This document shows positions 49,455 to 60,870 of a DNA stretch of 64,000 bases, one piece after another (position 1 is the first letter of the stretch; the number at the start of each line of letters is the position of its first letter). Under the pieces are notes generated by a model that was not told the DNA's origin, did not search any database, and worked only from the letters and a program-made list of their open reading frames with translations. A program made the position numbers and the translations under genes. Source of the DNA: Musa acuminata AAA Group. Taxonomy: Eukaryota > Streptophyta > Magnoliopsida > Zingiberales > Musaceae. The stretch lies in contig NC_088327.1 of NCBI RefSeq assembly GCF_036884655.1, forward strand, positions 18,516,001 to 18,580,000, written 5' to 3'.

Positions 49455-52400
49455 TTAAACGTTTGCTACACTAACAATATATGCATTCCATGCATCTTGT
49501 TGCTGGAAGGATGCCACCATTTCGTACTTGACATCTCGGCTGATGGTAAATTCCTCCGAGTTCTGATTGTCCGTGGTGTCTGGCATTTTTCGGATCCAAA
49601 CATGTATGGATTGGAATCCAGCCTCCTCCAAGCAATCCTTGATTTCTGGTAGTGACCACCTGTAACGACAGAGAATTTGACCACTTCAACTCTCATATCT
49701 GTTTCTTAAGCAGCGAAAAATGGATTTTAACCATAATGTTTAAAATAAAACTATCAAATACAGTTTGCACGTTGGAATGAGGTGCTTTATGAAAAGCAAA
49801 TTTGATGAGTCATGGCTGAAGCTTCAGATATCTCTTGTGTGCAAGTGCTTGAAGCCTTGCATTTAGTTCAAGTTGGAGCATTAACATGTTATCAAACTAT
49901 GTTTGCCTGTAGTTTTCTCATGCACCTATGGTACATGTCCACATGAAGTGTGGAGAAGTTAATTGCATAAATTTGGTCATGAAGTGATGTGAATGGTGTT
50001 CCAACCCTTGGTTTGATTAAGTTAAGCTACTTTGTTTTCTTGCAAAAAAAAAAGGGCATGAAGCCAGATCAAGATTCAGGATAAGATGTTTCTGTGACAA
50101 CATTTTTGTAGCAGCAGATCGGAACTTGCAAAAGAAATATTATCCAAGCAATAATGCTGCTAAAAAAAAGACCAAGAATAACAATAGCAGCATAGATGCA
50201 TAGAAAACATCATGATATATTGGTTGGATATCAAAGATGAAACTTACAAGCGCCAGTCATATGAAAATGCATGCCGTATTATCTGTTGCTTTCCAAGATG
50301 AAAGTGGAGGCTAATTTTTGTCCTGCGGTTTATGATATCAAATTCTGCTTGCTCCCATACATACTGCAATCACAACAAAATACATAAGCCACATAGAAAG
50401 GAGATAAGCTCAAACTTTGAGTGTCATCAAAAAATTTATAGCGACTATAAGCCAAAATTTTGATATAGAAGTGCAAAAGTTTAGTTCCTTTAATACTTTT
50501 GTAAGTCAAGACACAATCACTGAGACAATGTTAAACTGCATTTTGTTCCAAACAACTTCCATGTCAATTACATTCTCATCCAACCATTTTAAAGGCAACA
50601 TCGATTAAGTTCTCATCAATTTCTATTGCATGAAGGAACAAGCAACACAAGGTCAAGATCAGCTTGTTATTAGGTGTCCCAAATAGGAGATTCAGATATC
50701 TGCAAATTCTGCTTACTTACTAGCCAAACCTCCTTTTGTAGAGCATAGTTTGGTCATGCATAAAGTAATGCTCATGATGCAGGTACACCCACAAAAAATA
50801 TGCTTCTGATGACATCAAGAACAGAACTTACTGTAAAGTTAGAGAACCTTCTACGAAGATGCAACTTGCACTCTGATGACACACCTCCATATAGATCCAT
50901 CACAAAAATGCCACCCTTCTTCGATAGTGCATTAAAAGCATGCTTGAAGTACAAAACTAAGTCTTTGCGCTTTTGGAGGCAACAACAGCTGTAATTGAAT
51001 GCACAGACAATGTCTCTATTTGGCAGTGCATCAATTTTCACGGATGCATAGGTGAAGCATCCTTGAACTTCAGAATCATCTCTCTCATTTGTTGTGACAG
51101 CTTCTGAAGCACCATTTTTGTCAGATAAAGCTAGATCTTTCACAAGATCTTCAACTTGGTGTTTCACAAGGCAAGCTTCCTGAGGGCACAACACATTACC
51201 GTGGAGAAGAGAGATCCTAGAACACCCGTCACCTCCAACCTTATTTAGATTGTTCTCCAAGCACCAGTTAAGTGCTTCAAGGTCCAAATCAACACCAATT
51301 GCAGTTCGTCTTGGGTCACTGCGGAGCCACTCACAACTGCCAAATACAGGAAGGAAAGCAAAATTTTTCATCAAAGTCAGCAGATAAGAATCTAACAGAT
51401 AAAACAAGGAGAATCTAACAGCTGAACAATTTCATTCTATTTTGTAGACAACAATAATAACACCAACAAATTTAGATGCCAAATTTGTTAGTGATTCAAA
51501 AATATACAAGAAAAGGTGAAAGGAAGTAAAGAAATATACTAAATGTGTACAGTGACCTCAAGAGCACTTCTTGTATTTGTTATCCAACTATCTTTGGTGT
51601 TATATTTTGTAAATCATTATTCTAATGAATTTAATAATTGATGTTGCCTTCCTCATCTATTTCTACAATGATCATTAATTCAAACTTCATTAATCGACTC
51701 TTACTTGATGGTTCTAAGTTAATCACATCAAAAGAACAATGGCATAAAGCTTGTCCTCCGAAACTTCCAAAGCAAATGAACTGAAAATTAGGAGCATCAA
51801 ACAAGGAAACAAGACTCTATTCAAGAACAATTACCAAGTGGTAGCAAAAATGGGCCACCTACTTCTTATAAGCACTACTCCAGAAATATAGATATCAAAT
51901 TTTGAGCAAGCAACATGAGTAGGATATTTGTATGAAGAGTGAAATCCCCAACAATCTCAGTGAAATCCAAGTGGATTAGAATATATCAAGATGAAGAATT
52001 CTCATCACCTCTTGCAATTGTTCATGCCTGTTGTCTCTTTTGTATCCAGATGATGATGTAGAAAAACAAGCCAAATAATTTTTGACCTTATTTTCATTGG
52101 TAGGATTAGAAACATAAATTAACTTCCAGCTACAGATTACTTCTCTCGGTTATAGCCGGGCTCCTACTGAAACTACTACACTTGGATTCACTAAACCTCC
52201 TAAAAAGATGCAGGAATTCTCTGACAGATGGGTCACCGAAGTAACTAATGAAAGGTGGATTTCTTCATTAAGTTCTAACTTAACTGTACATTATTCACAT
52301 CGATTCAAGATTCTGATAGAAAATTTTCACTTGTTTGCTTCCCAAAATCAAATGCTGTCACCAAAGAACATTGCTACAAGAGCAACTATACACCTTTGAA

Positions 52401-52918
52401 CCTAACCAAATTTCAGTGGCACTGAAGAACCAAAAAGAGGAAAAAAGACAACAAGTTTCGAGCACAAATATTTGCATTTATACCTCAGAAGGGCAGTGCC
52501 GCAGAAATCTTCTTGCAAATGGAGCGGAAACCGCCCACCGACATACATCAAGAAGAACTTTTGCATGTAGCTGATATCTCCCTTGGGCGACTGCTCCGAC
52601 ACATCATCATCAAAGATAAAAGAAATCCAACTTTAATAGAACCCATAAACCCTAACCAGAAAGCTTTCCCGGATAATAGAGGTTTGATTTCACCTGGACC
52701 GACAGCTGATAGAGATGGAATTTGGACGGAGCAGCCGCCGCCCACGCTCTTCCTCCATCATCATCTTCTTCTTCTCCCGATTCGCTCTCTTGGTGTTCTC
52801 GATCATTGGTCGGCGGCGGGACGTCGTAAGCTGAGGAGGGCAAGATGTCCTCCTCGTCACTAGCGTCGCCACCCCGACGTCCTTGCGGCTCCCGGTGCTT
52901 CTTCCCGCGCTTTCCCAT
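49455..52918 (-). CDS. SAM-dependent methyltransferase of unknown substrate
   Basis: Five exons on the minus strand, in transcript order 52,694-52,918; 52,484-52,590; 50,832-51,336; 50,248-50,363; 49,455-49,659. Phases agree and the total is 1158 bp, 385 residues. The N-terminus (MGKRGKKHREPQGRRGG) is basic, followed by an acidic disordered part (SESGEEEDDDGG) and the core start SKFHLYQLSVQ. The SAM-binding region is HLQEDFCGTALLS (about 99-111) followed by IGVDLDLEAL (about 124-133). Later come DIVCAFNYSCCCLQKR, GGIFVMDLYGG and the C-terminal FQSIHVWIRKM. This is a conserved plant family known to me only as class I methyltransferase-like. The basic start may be a nuclear signal. Substrate unknown. 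Upstream it faces the GDSL gene. Confidence 0.92.
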
Positions 52919-53533
52919 TCCTCAGGTTTTCGTTCTCACTGTAGGGTTTCCGCTGTCGGACCTCTACTAGAGCCGTCTTCCGGTCTTCGCCGCCGTCTCA
53001 CATCAAAACCGGACCCGATCGGTTTGGGTTTCTCTCTGAGCCCTTAAGGCCGCAGCACGGCGGACTCTTCTAACCACGCCCAAGAAGTCTGTCCAAAAGA
53101 CTGAACCAGCCCCGGAATTATCCAGGGTTCGGTGCCACCCAAGACTTTGTGCGGGACCCAGTTTTCAGTTGACACCACACCCTTGTGTGTTCCAGGGGTG
53201 GACTCAGTGTGCAGCCGACCATAGGAAACATACTCGTGTCACCGATCAAGACACGACCGCATGATGTGGCGTGGCACCCTACAGCCCCTCTTCGCCACGT
53301 AATTGTGTAGTGAGTCGTGACTCAAGTGGCTCTAGTCATTACGTAGGTGAGAGACGTACCTCGAATAGTCACCACGTAGGTAATACATATACACATATAT
53401 GACCGATAGGAACGACACGTCAATTATTCGTCACGATACAACGACCTTTGTAATGCGAATCGATATGTGGTGTCAGAGCGTACAATTTCCAACGTGTAAT
53501 TTTAAGTTTGCAGATTGCATGTGTATTAATTAC

Positions 53534-53535
53534 TA

Positions 53536-53626
<91 letters not shown>
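53534..53626. repeat. Compound (TA)n(GA)n microsatellite
   Basis: A TA run interrupted by ACATA about every 16-18 bp, then about thirteen GA units. It lies in the GDSL promoter, so length variation might affect expression. Confidence 0.95.
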
Positions 53627-53631
<5 letters not shown>

Positions 53632-53701
53632 AGAACATACCGGAGAATTTAACATTCAAATGGGTCCCACTTTACAGGTGGACAAAACCTAGTCCAGTCC
53701 C

Positions 53702-53708
53702 TATAAAT
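53702..53708 (+). promoter_or_regulatory. TATA box of the GDSL gene
   Basis: CTATAAATAC, 67 bp before the ATG, placing transcription start near 53,735. Confidence 0.75.
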
Positions 53709-53768
53709 ACTCTCTCATGTCTTACTACTGCTCCTTTCTCTCTGCATCTGATCTCATCATCTTCTTCC

Positions 53769-55616
53769 ATGGAGAGGGTCATCCTTTGTGCCTTCTCATT
53801 GGTCTTCCTCATGATGGGTAAGGCTGCCTTCGGCTCACCTCAGTTTGGTTTGCTTCTCACGCTCATCGGTGTTCAGTTCTACGAGACTCCTCATGTTGCA
53901 GGGACTACGATTACTGGTAGTGATACTGGCAAGCAGGAGGAATACCGAGCTCGTAAGCTGTTCGTCTTCGGCGACTCATACGCCGACACAGGAAACCTGG
54001 GGAAGAAGCTGGGGAGGAACATCGCGCGTTCCTGGTTTGAGCCTTACGGCATGACCTTTCCCAAGAAGCCCGCCGGCCGGTTCTCCGACGGGAAGGTCCT
54101 CACCGACTACGTTGGTCAGTCTGTTCTTTCCTTAGAGTACTAAGCTTTTGTCTTATAGATTAACTCTCTCTCTTTCTACAAAGATCTGCTTTGCTTTTTC
54201 ATCTATCCACACCACGTGTAACTCTCTCTCTCTCTCTCTCTCTCTCTTTATCTATCTATCTATTTCTAATACCGACGTTTATATCGGTCCCTGTGATTCT
54301 TCTCTTTAGCGTAGTCTAAAGTAGCTTACATCTTTACAAAAGGAACTCTCGCTTTGGCGATCTTTTTACCAACTCACTGTCTCATGACTCGATATTATTC
54401 TCCTCTCAATCAGTGGTTGCAGTTGATATGCCTTCATGCATTATTACTTCCCTTCAACACCTTGTAATCTATTGTTTCTTTTGGTTTACGCATCATGAGG
54501 CCACCACCACAGTGTGTCCATTGAATATAAAAGTACGCATCCGATTCCATAGCTTTGCTAGATTGCAAGCATATGTGTCTGAGCTCGTTTCTGGCAAAAG
54601 AACTGCAGTAATATGTAGTTGTTTCCACATGGTGTGGCAGCTTCTCTTATCAGAATCAGTTCTCCCATCCCCTATAAGATCAGAAGAGTCGGTGACAAGC
54701 TGATGCTGCTACAAAATGGCATGAACTTTGCCGTCTCCGGCTCTGGCATCTTCGACACGGGGAACTTCCAGAGAAACCTATCCGCTCAGATCGATGAGTT
54801 CCAGTCTCAGATCGACGCTGGCGTCTTCTCAGAACATGACATCAAGTTTTCTGTTGCGTTGATCGTTGCGTCCGGGAATGACTACATGCACTTCTCTCAA
54901 CTCGATCCGAACTATTTGCTGGTGAGTATCCGAGAAGGAAACATGACGACGTTTCCATACGAAAGAAAGAACGACAACCATGACGACGTTCTTCCCATGC
55001 TTTTGCAGCATCTCCATCGGTTCATGGATCGTCTGTTCGCGCAGCTGAAGGCAGACCTGAAGCGCTTTGATCGCATCGGGGTTCCGAAAGTGGTCGTCAC
55101 CAACCTGCACCCGATCCAATGCATCCCGTACTACACCCGGCAGACGAACTACACGATTTGTCCCGCGAACATATCGGCGGCAGTGGCAGACCATAACCGC
55201 AGGGTTGATCGACTGGTGGAGGAATTGGATGGAGGTAGTAAGACAACAACCTTCTTGTCTCTTGACGTGAACACGGCCTTCTCAAACGTACTCCGTCAAG
55301 GTAATCAGCTACGCTATCTTCTCCTGATATAACAAAGTGAGAGATGTATTGCAAGAATCAGAAGTAGTTCTTTACTTGTCCAGTGAATGGAGCAGAGTCG
55401 ATCAAGTACTTGTTGGTGCCATGTTGCGAGAGTAGCTCCGGCACAGCAGCCTGCAGTCAGGTAGATGCCCAGGGGAACAAGTTGTATAGGGTGTGCCGCC
55501 ACCCGGAGGAACACTTCTACTGGGACTCAGCACACCCGACTCAGGCCGGATGGGCTGCAGCCTTCCAGTACCTCGAGCCCTCGCTACGCAGCTTCCTCCT
55601 CCCCTGTCCTGTTTGA
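53769..55616 (+). CDS. GDSL esterase/lipase, secreted
   Basis: Three exons, 53,769-54,114; 54,641-55,300; 55,384-55,616. GT/AG junctions agree in phase, 1239 bp, 412 residues. Signal peptide about 1-22 (MERVILCAFSLVFLMMGKAA). Block I FVFGDSYADTGN holds the catalytic Ser70. Block II is GMNFAVSGSGIFDTG, block III ASGNDYMHF (Asn195), and block V WDSAHPTQAGW supplies Asp383 and His386. The whole SGNH catalytic set is present, so it should be an active extracellular ester hydrolase. About 40 residues lie between the signal peptide and block I (PQFGLLLTLIGVQFYETPHV), which seems long for this family. The first intron contains a (CT)n run near 54,220-54,248. Substrate cannot be told from sequence; cutin, wax and acylated sugars are known in the family. 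Confidence 0.94.
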
Positions 55617-56819
55617 GATCTCATGTTGCAGAGATCAGCTTCCATTGTTTCCATTTTCTCGTCTCTTGTCAGGACGCTCGCTTGTCAGTGGAGGTCAATT
55701 CTCAGTCATCGATCGCAGGTCTAATTAGCCTATCGTTAATTTGATTAAGGAGAAAGACTATTTGCGTCATCGTTAACTCCATATTTGCATCTTCTAATGA
55801 GCAGAAACTCTGAATCTAATTCGGACGGGAATCAAACATGTGTTGTCTGTATTTGCAGCTCGATCAGAATTCATATCCACGCATGCCATGTGTCTATTAA
55901 TACATGCATGCAGATAAGAATAATACGAATGATGATCCAAATCTATAATTCTTATGACAAATTTCATGTGTTGGTAGTAGAAAATGGAAACCCTAACTCG
56001 TTTCTCTCCAAACAAATCTATTGGCAAGGAAAGGAAGAGTACAACTATGGCTTTTATATAGCATATGAACATATATTAATTCTCGACTACCATATAGTTG
56101 CAGTAAGCTTTTCATGAGAATTTACAAAAAAACCTAGAAAAATATACTTGGAGAAAAATATAGATTCTTTAATATAATAATAATAACAAATATAAAATAA
56201 AACTTTAACCTTTTTCAACATCCTCTTATATAGATTTTGGAAGAATATTTCTAAAAAACCTTAAGAGTATACAGGTTCTTTTTCCTATATATCTGTCTCT
56301 TACCAAGATGAGATGGATAAATTATTTATAGAATAATAAGACTCTAAGATTGTGTTGAAAATATATTTATATTTTTAATATGCATTTAGAGAAGGAAGCT
56401 TGAGTGAATGTATAGTTGTGAAATGCTCTGAGTATTTGATAAATAATAGATAAAAATTATATTTTAAATGTGATGTGATTGTTGCTTAGTAAAATTATGT
56501 TTCAAAAGTCTATTGAATATTATGTGATAAATTTATCCTTCTAATATTTTAAATATTTATTAAAAATGAACATATATTTTTAATTTAAAATAATAAGTAA
56601 ATAAACTAAAATCAATCAATCAATGTATATAATCTTACAAAAGAATTTCATATAATCTTACAAAAGAAATAGCATCTAAACCAAATACGATTTAAAAATA
56701 TTAAATTTTAAGTCACATTTAAAATATGTATTGAGTTATCAATACACATTTCATATGTTCCTAAATACACCCTAAATTTGTTATTCTTGGAATAAGCTAT
56801 TTCACTTGTTAGGAATGAT
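55617..56819. other. Intergenic AT-rich DNA
   Basis: Starts with the GDSL 3' UTR. No gene, RNA or repeat of note was recognised. Confidence 0.5.
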
Positions 56820-57879
56820 GGAACAATGACATCAAAACAGAATTGAATAATTTAATAAGCTTAGTCTTCCCAATTTTAGTGGTGAGCCTGATTCAATTGT
56901 AGCAAAACAATGGATGATGTAGATAGAGAAAATATTGTTGAATCTCGTATTTTGATGATGAAACTACTTGATATATGTTTATGATTTAATCTACATTTTG
57001 AGTGACGCAGGATGCTTTGATCAGGATGAGACAATTAAAGCAGGAAAATCATGTTGTGCCGGAGGAACATGTCAGAAGATTGGACGTCGGGCCGGTAGAT
57101 CGGTCGACGTATCGATAGAAGGCTTCGGGCAGTGGACTCGGGCATCGGGCCAAGAAGAGCGGTTATTGTGCCAAGGATATCGGAGTTGCGGAGTCAACTG
57201 GCCGATTGGGCAATAGGCCGCAGGAGAGGACGATGCGCCGAAAAATCAGACGAAGCGTCGAGGGACCAATGACATGCCGGACAACTTGGTTAATTGCTTA
57301 GGATTAATTGTCTCGATCGAAGTTTTGCTTTAATTGTGCAGGATTAACTATGATAACGATGAAGACATAAAGTGAAACAAAGTGTCGGAGTCAAGCGCGA
57401 AGGATTTGTTGCAAGTTCGAGAGTTCGACGGAAGTCCGAAGGTTCATCGGGAATGCTATCGGAACTAGCCGAGAATGAGTTGGGAGCTTGCCGAAGGATT
57501 TTCGGAAGCTCGCCGGAAGGTTCGTTGGAAGTTCGCGGAGCTCGCCGAGAAAGATCGGAGCTTGCCGAAGAAGCTCGTTGGAACTCGCTAAGAACAAATC
57601 GTGAAGTCTAGGAGCTTGCCGGGAGTCCGCAGAATGGTTTCCGAGAGTTCATCGGAAGATCGCCGGAAGTTTGCCGGAAGCTCGCCAGAAGAAGTCTTGA
57701 CTTGCGGACTTTGTAATAGCTTAGAAAATGTCTTTAAAATCATAGTTAGTACATTAATTAGGGTTAGGATTAGGTGTTAATCCTATAACCCAAGTAGGGG
57801 CCAATTAGGCCCAAGTTCGGACTGGTTTGGGCCAAGTTTGGAGCCAAACCAAGTGAGCTGAAATAGTGAAAGAGGTGGC

Positions 57880-58165
57880 ACCGCCCCAGCCAGGAGGTGG
57901 CACCGCCTGGGCTAAGCCTCCCAGCGAGACTGGGCGGTGCAACCTCCCCAGCCAGGAGGTGGCACCGCCTGAGCTCAGTCTTCGAGCAAGACTGGGCGGT
58001 GCAACCTCCCTGACAAAGAGGTGGCATCGCCTGAGCTCGGTCTTCGAGCTCTAGCAAAAGAGGTGCAACCGCCTCAGTCAAGAGGTGGCACCGCTTGGGC
58101 TCAGTCTTCGAGCTCTGCCAGGCGGTGCAACCTCTCCAGTCAGGAGGTGCAACCGCCTGATCCCG
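57880..58165 (+). repeat. GC-rich hairpin array in solo LTR F
   Basis: Alternating units such as GAGGTGGCACCGCC and GGCGGTGCAACCTCC, joined by spacers like CTCAGTCTTCGAGC. It ends about 50 bp before the TATA box. Confidence 0.85.
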
Positions 58166-58590
58166 GAATTCCGGGATTTGATCGTTTTGAGCTCCAAATT
58201 TGAATTGGGTTGGGGCCTATAAATACCCCACCCATTCAGCACTGAGATAGCAAGAACTTACCCGAAATCTTGATCTTTTCAGTGGTTCTTAGAGCTCAAA
58301 ACTGCTAGTTTTCCTCCTCCTTCTGTTCTTCAAGTTTGAGTTGTAAAGAGAGGAGAGAAAACATCTGTAAGGGTTGTCTCCTAAGCCCGTCAAAAGGAGT
58401 GAATCTGTAAGAGGGTAGTTGGCCTTCGCCTATTGAAGGAAGGCCTCTAGTTGACGTCGGTAACCTCATCGGTGGAGGAAGCCAAAAGTGGAGTAGGTCA
58501 AGACTGACCGAACCACTCTAAATCTCTGGTTTGCGTTTATTTTGAGCACTTTATCATTACTGCAAACCTCCTACATAGCTACTGCTCTCT

Positions 58591-58888
58591 GCGCTTTTAC
58601 GAACGAGTTCTGTGCAGTTTACGTTCATGTCTTAATTCCATTTACAAACTGCAAACTGCTCTCTGCGCTTTTACGAACGAATTCTGTGCAGTTTACGTTT
58701 ACGTCTTGATTCCATCTACAAACTGCAAACTGTCTTCTGCGCTTTTTTACGAACAAGGTTCTGTGCAGTTTACGTTTACGTCTTGATTTCATTTACAACT
58801 GCAAACTGTCTTCTGTGCTTTTATGAACAAGGTTCTGTGCAGTTTACGTTTACGTCTTGATTTCATTTAGAACTGCAAACTGTCATCT
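58591..58888 (+). repeat. Four tandem 74-76-bp repeats in solo LTR F
   Basis: Units start GCGCTTTTACGAACGA at 58,591, 58,665, 58,739 and 58,815 and contain TTCTGTGCAGTTTACGTTTA and CAAACTGC. They lie downstream of the TATA box, so in the transcribed leader part of the LTR. Confidence 0.9.
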
Positions 58889-58889
58889 A

Positions 58890-59127
58890 CGTTTAGACGC
58901 AAATTGCGTTTAGACGCAAACTGCGTTTAGACGTAAACTGCGCTTAGACGCAAACTGCGTTTAGACGCAAACTGCGTTTAGACGTAAACTGCGCTTAGAC
59001 GCAAACTGTGTTTAGACGCAAACTGCGCTTAGACGCAAATTGTGTTTAGACGCAAACCGTGTTTAGACGCAAACTGCGCTTAGACGCAATCTGCGCTTAG
59101 ATGCAAACTGCACTTAGATACAAACTG
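58890..59127 (+). repeat. 17-bp minisatellite, 14 copies
   Basis: The unit CGTTTAGACGCAAACTG with few changes repeats over 238 bp, exactly 14 x 17. It follows directly on the 74-76-bp repeats, whose ends share the CAAACTG phrase, so it probably grew from them. Only single or few related phrases are seen in the other LTRs. Confidence 0.93.
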
Positions 59128-59345
59128 TGAATCAGCTTTTGCATCATAATAGTTTCTATCGAACGAACGCAGCTTTCGGTTTTAATCGCTGTAAAATTTC
59201 CGCTGCACTAATTCACCCCCCCCTCTTAGTGCTCTCGATCCTAACAAATATTTGATGTCGTAAATTGCCCTGATGATTATAAGGTTTCTCTTGCTGCCTT
59301 TATGTTGGAAGGAGAGGTTGAGCACTAGTGGAGAATGATTAAAAG

Positions 59346-59840
59346 GATTTCTGATATTTATAGTTTGTATGATTGAATTATTAATACACATAGATAGAAA
59401 AGTATTGGCTTATAAAAGTATTACGAAGCTTGTACTTTCCATAAGCACAAAGTGATGACTCGAATACTAAATATAGCTGCTAGGTTGAAAGGTGAAATTG
59501 CAACTTGAAAATGGGCTGAAGATAGTGCACCAGTGGTAGTACCACTGGTCTGGCGGTGGCATCGCTAGAGCATACTGCCCATAGGCGGTAGCACCGCCCA
59601 GCTGACAGTACCATCACCTGCAACTATGCCCGATAAAAGGGCTTTTAGGGCTAGCAGTAGAATTGCCCCCAAGCCTTCCTAGACCTCTTTCCCACACCTC
59701 TAAACCTTTCTCCATCTCTTTTTCTCCTTGCTCTTCCTCTAGAAACTCAAGAAAACCCTCATCTCTTGCAAATCTAAAGATCAATCTCAACATTTCAAGA
59801 GATCACTACAAGGGTAATCCTCATAAACTTTTCTAGTTCC
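59346..59840 (+). promoter_or_regulatory. Promoter-like leader before the envelope-like relic
   Basis: 59,530-59,630 has GGCGGTAGCACCGCC and related palindromic phrases like those of the LTR hairpin arrays, followed by a TATA-like GATAAAAGGG at about 59,630 and a CT-rich leader up to the ATG at 59,841. The order matches the LTRs, but no LTR termini or primer site are present. Function is inferred. Confidence 0.4.
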
Positions 59841-60870
59841 ATGGCATCTAGAAGATCCTTAAAGGACAAAGGTAAGAAGAGAGTAGATGAAACATATGAT
59901 TCCACACTCTTTTGATTCCCCCCAACAAGCCCTTAAATTACCAACCTTTGAATCTAGAAATATTCATAAGGGAAAATATGTAGATCTAGGAGAAATGGAT
60001 AATTTAGAACCAATTTAATGGTTTGCCAACTTAGATGTCCTTCCAATCCTCCTAATAAGTGAACCCATTTATCCTAGATTTGTTCGGTTGTTTTATAACA
60101 ACTTACAAGTAGATGAAAATGATAGGGTGTCCACTTATCTCTTAGGGCATCACATACCTATCATGAATAGTATAATTTGTAACTTTATAGGAATTCCTGA
60201 GAATAAAAGAGGTTGTTACTTTAGAGGGCTATGGGATGAAGAATCAGTTGGGGTTACGTATTCTGAGGCATTATGAACTATCTTTGGTAACCCAAATCTT
60301 TCCATTGTTCAAAAAAGTTGTGAACATTTGCTACCCTTTAGCATAGAATTACTACATCACATAGTGATAAGTATCCTACTTCTAAAGCAACACTATCATG
60401 ATGAAGTTAGTCAAATAGAATTAGAAACAGTGTATTGGATTATGAGAGGACACGATAACTATTTTGGATATCTGATAAAATAAAACATGATTGAACTATC
60501 AACAAAAGATATGATGCTTCATTATGGTGGTTTAATCACTAGACTAATGTGTGCACATAACATAGTTATTCCATTTGATGAAGAAACCTTAAAACTAGAT
60601 CGATTCAATGTCATCAATGAAAACCTATTAAGGAGATTAAGATGCATAGTAAGAAATGAAATCTGGACTAGATTACCTAGAAAGATTGAACTTCCCCCAC
60701 CTGAATCAGAACCAGAAATACTTATCTACAGGGAAAGTCATTATTCTTCTACCAGTCCCCTTGAGATAGTACCTCCAACAGAGCAAGCACCCTCTTCATC
60801 TACCGATCCAATAGTGACTCGATTGGATCGAATTGAACTACGTCAAGATCAAATTGAACTACGCTAAGAT
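59841..60870 (+). pseudogene. Sirevirus envelope-like (plant transposon protein) gene relic
   Basis: Starts MASRRSLKDKGKKRVDE at the ATG at 59,841. Protein-like segments in more than one frame follow, among them RFVRLFYNNLQVDENDRVST (60,079 on) and LHYGGLITRLMCAHNIVIPF (60,520 on), and a Pro/Ser-rich part ends with a repeat of DRIELRQDQIELR. Stops and shifts break it, so it is non-functional. It resembles the putative plant transposon/envelope-like domain found downstream of pol in some Sireviruses. No pol precedes it here. Confidence 0.75.

Larger units (their letters stand above)
52919..53768. promoter_or_regulatory. Shared 850-bp intergenic region of divergent methyltransferase and GDSL genes
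   Basis: The left part is GC-rich, as expected of the methyltransferase 5' UTR and promoter. Several CACGTA/TACGTA-like G-box cores lie at 53,290-53,370. A (TA)n run interrupted by ACATA is at 53,534-53,599, followed by (GA)n at 53,600-53,626, about 75 bp before the GDSL TATA box at 53,702-53,708. Confidence 0.55.
56936..59246 (+). repeat. Solo LTR F (2311 bp)
   Basis: Complete plus-strand LTR, tgttgaatctcg...cctaaca, flanked by the target duplication aatat (56,931-56,935 and 59,247-59,251). No internal region remains. It is the largest LTR here because it carries a hairpin array (57,880-58,165), four 74-76-bp repeats (58,591-58,888) and a 17-bp minisatellite (58,890-59,127). TATA box at 58,218-58,225. 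Its U3 start matches solo LTR D and the LTR of element C. Confidence 0.96.
56820..59345 (+). pseudogene. gag: Ty3/gypsy Gag relic split by solo LTR F
   Basis: Left piece (to 56,935) reads FSGEPDSIVAKQWMM and the right piece (from 59,252) reads DVVNCPDDYKVSLAAFMLEG then WRMIKRI, in one frame once a single aatat is counted. This is the Retrotrans_gag domain of plant Ty3/gypsy elements. In-frame stops (one before IEKIF, one before WRM) show that it is dead. No gypsy pol or LTR was recognised around it. Confidence 0.85.

Noticed and set aside
58591..59127. CRISPR-like array
   Set aside because: Tandem units without unique spacers, inside a plant LTR with a target-site duplication.
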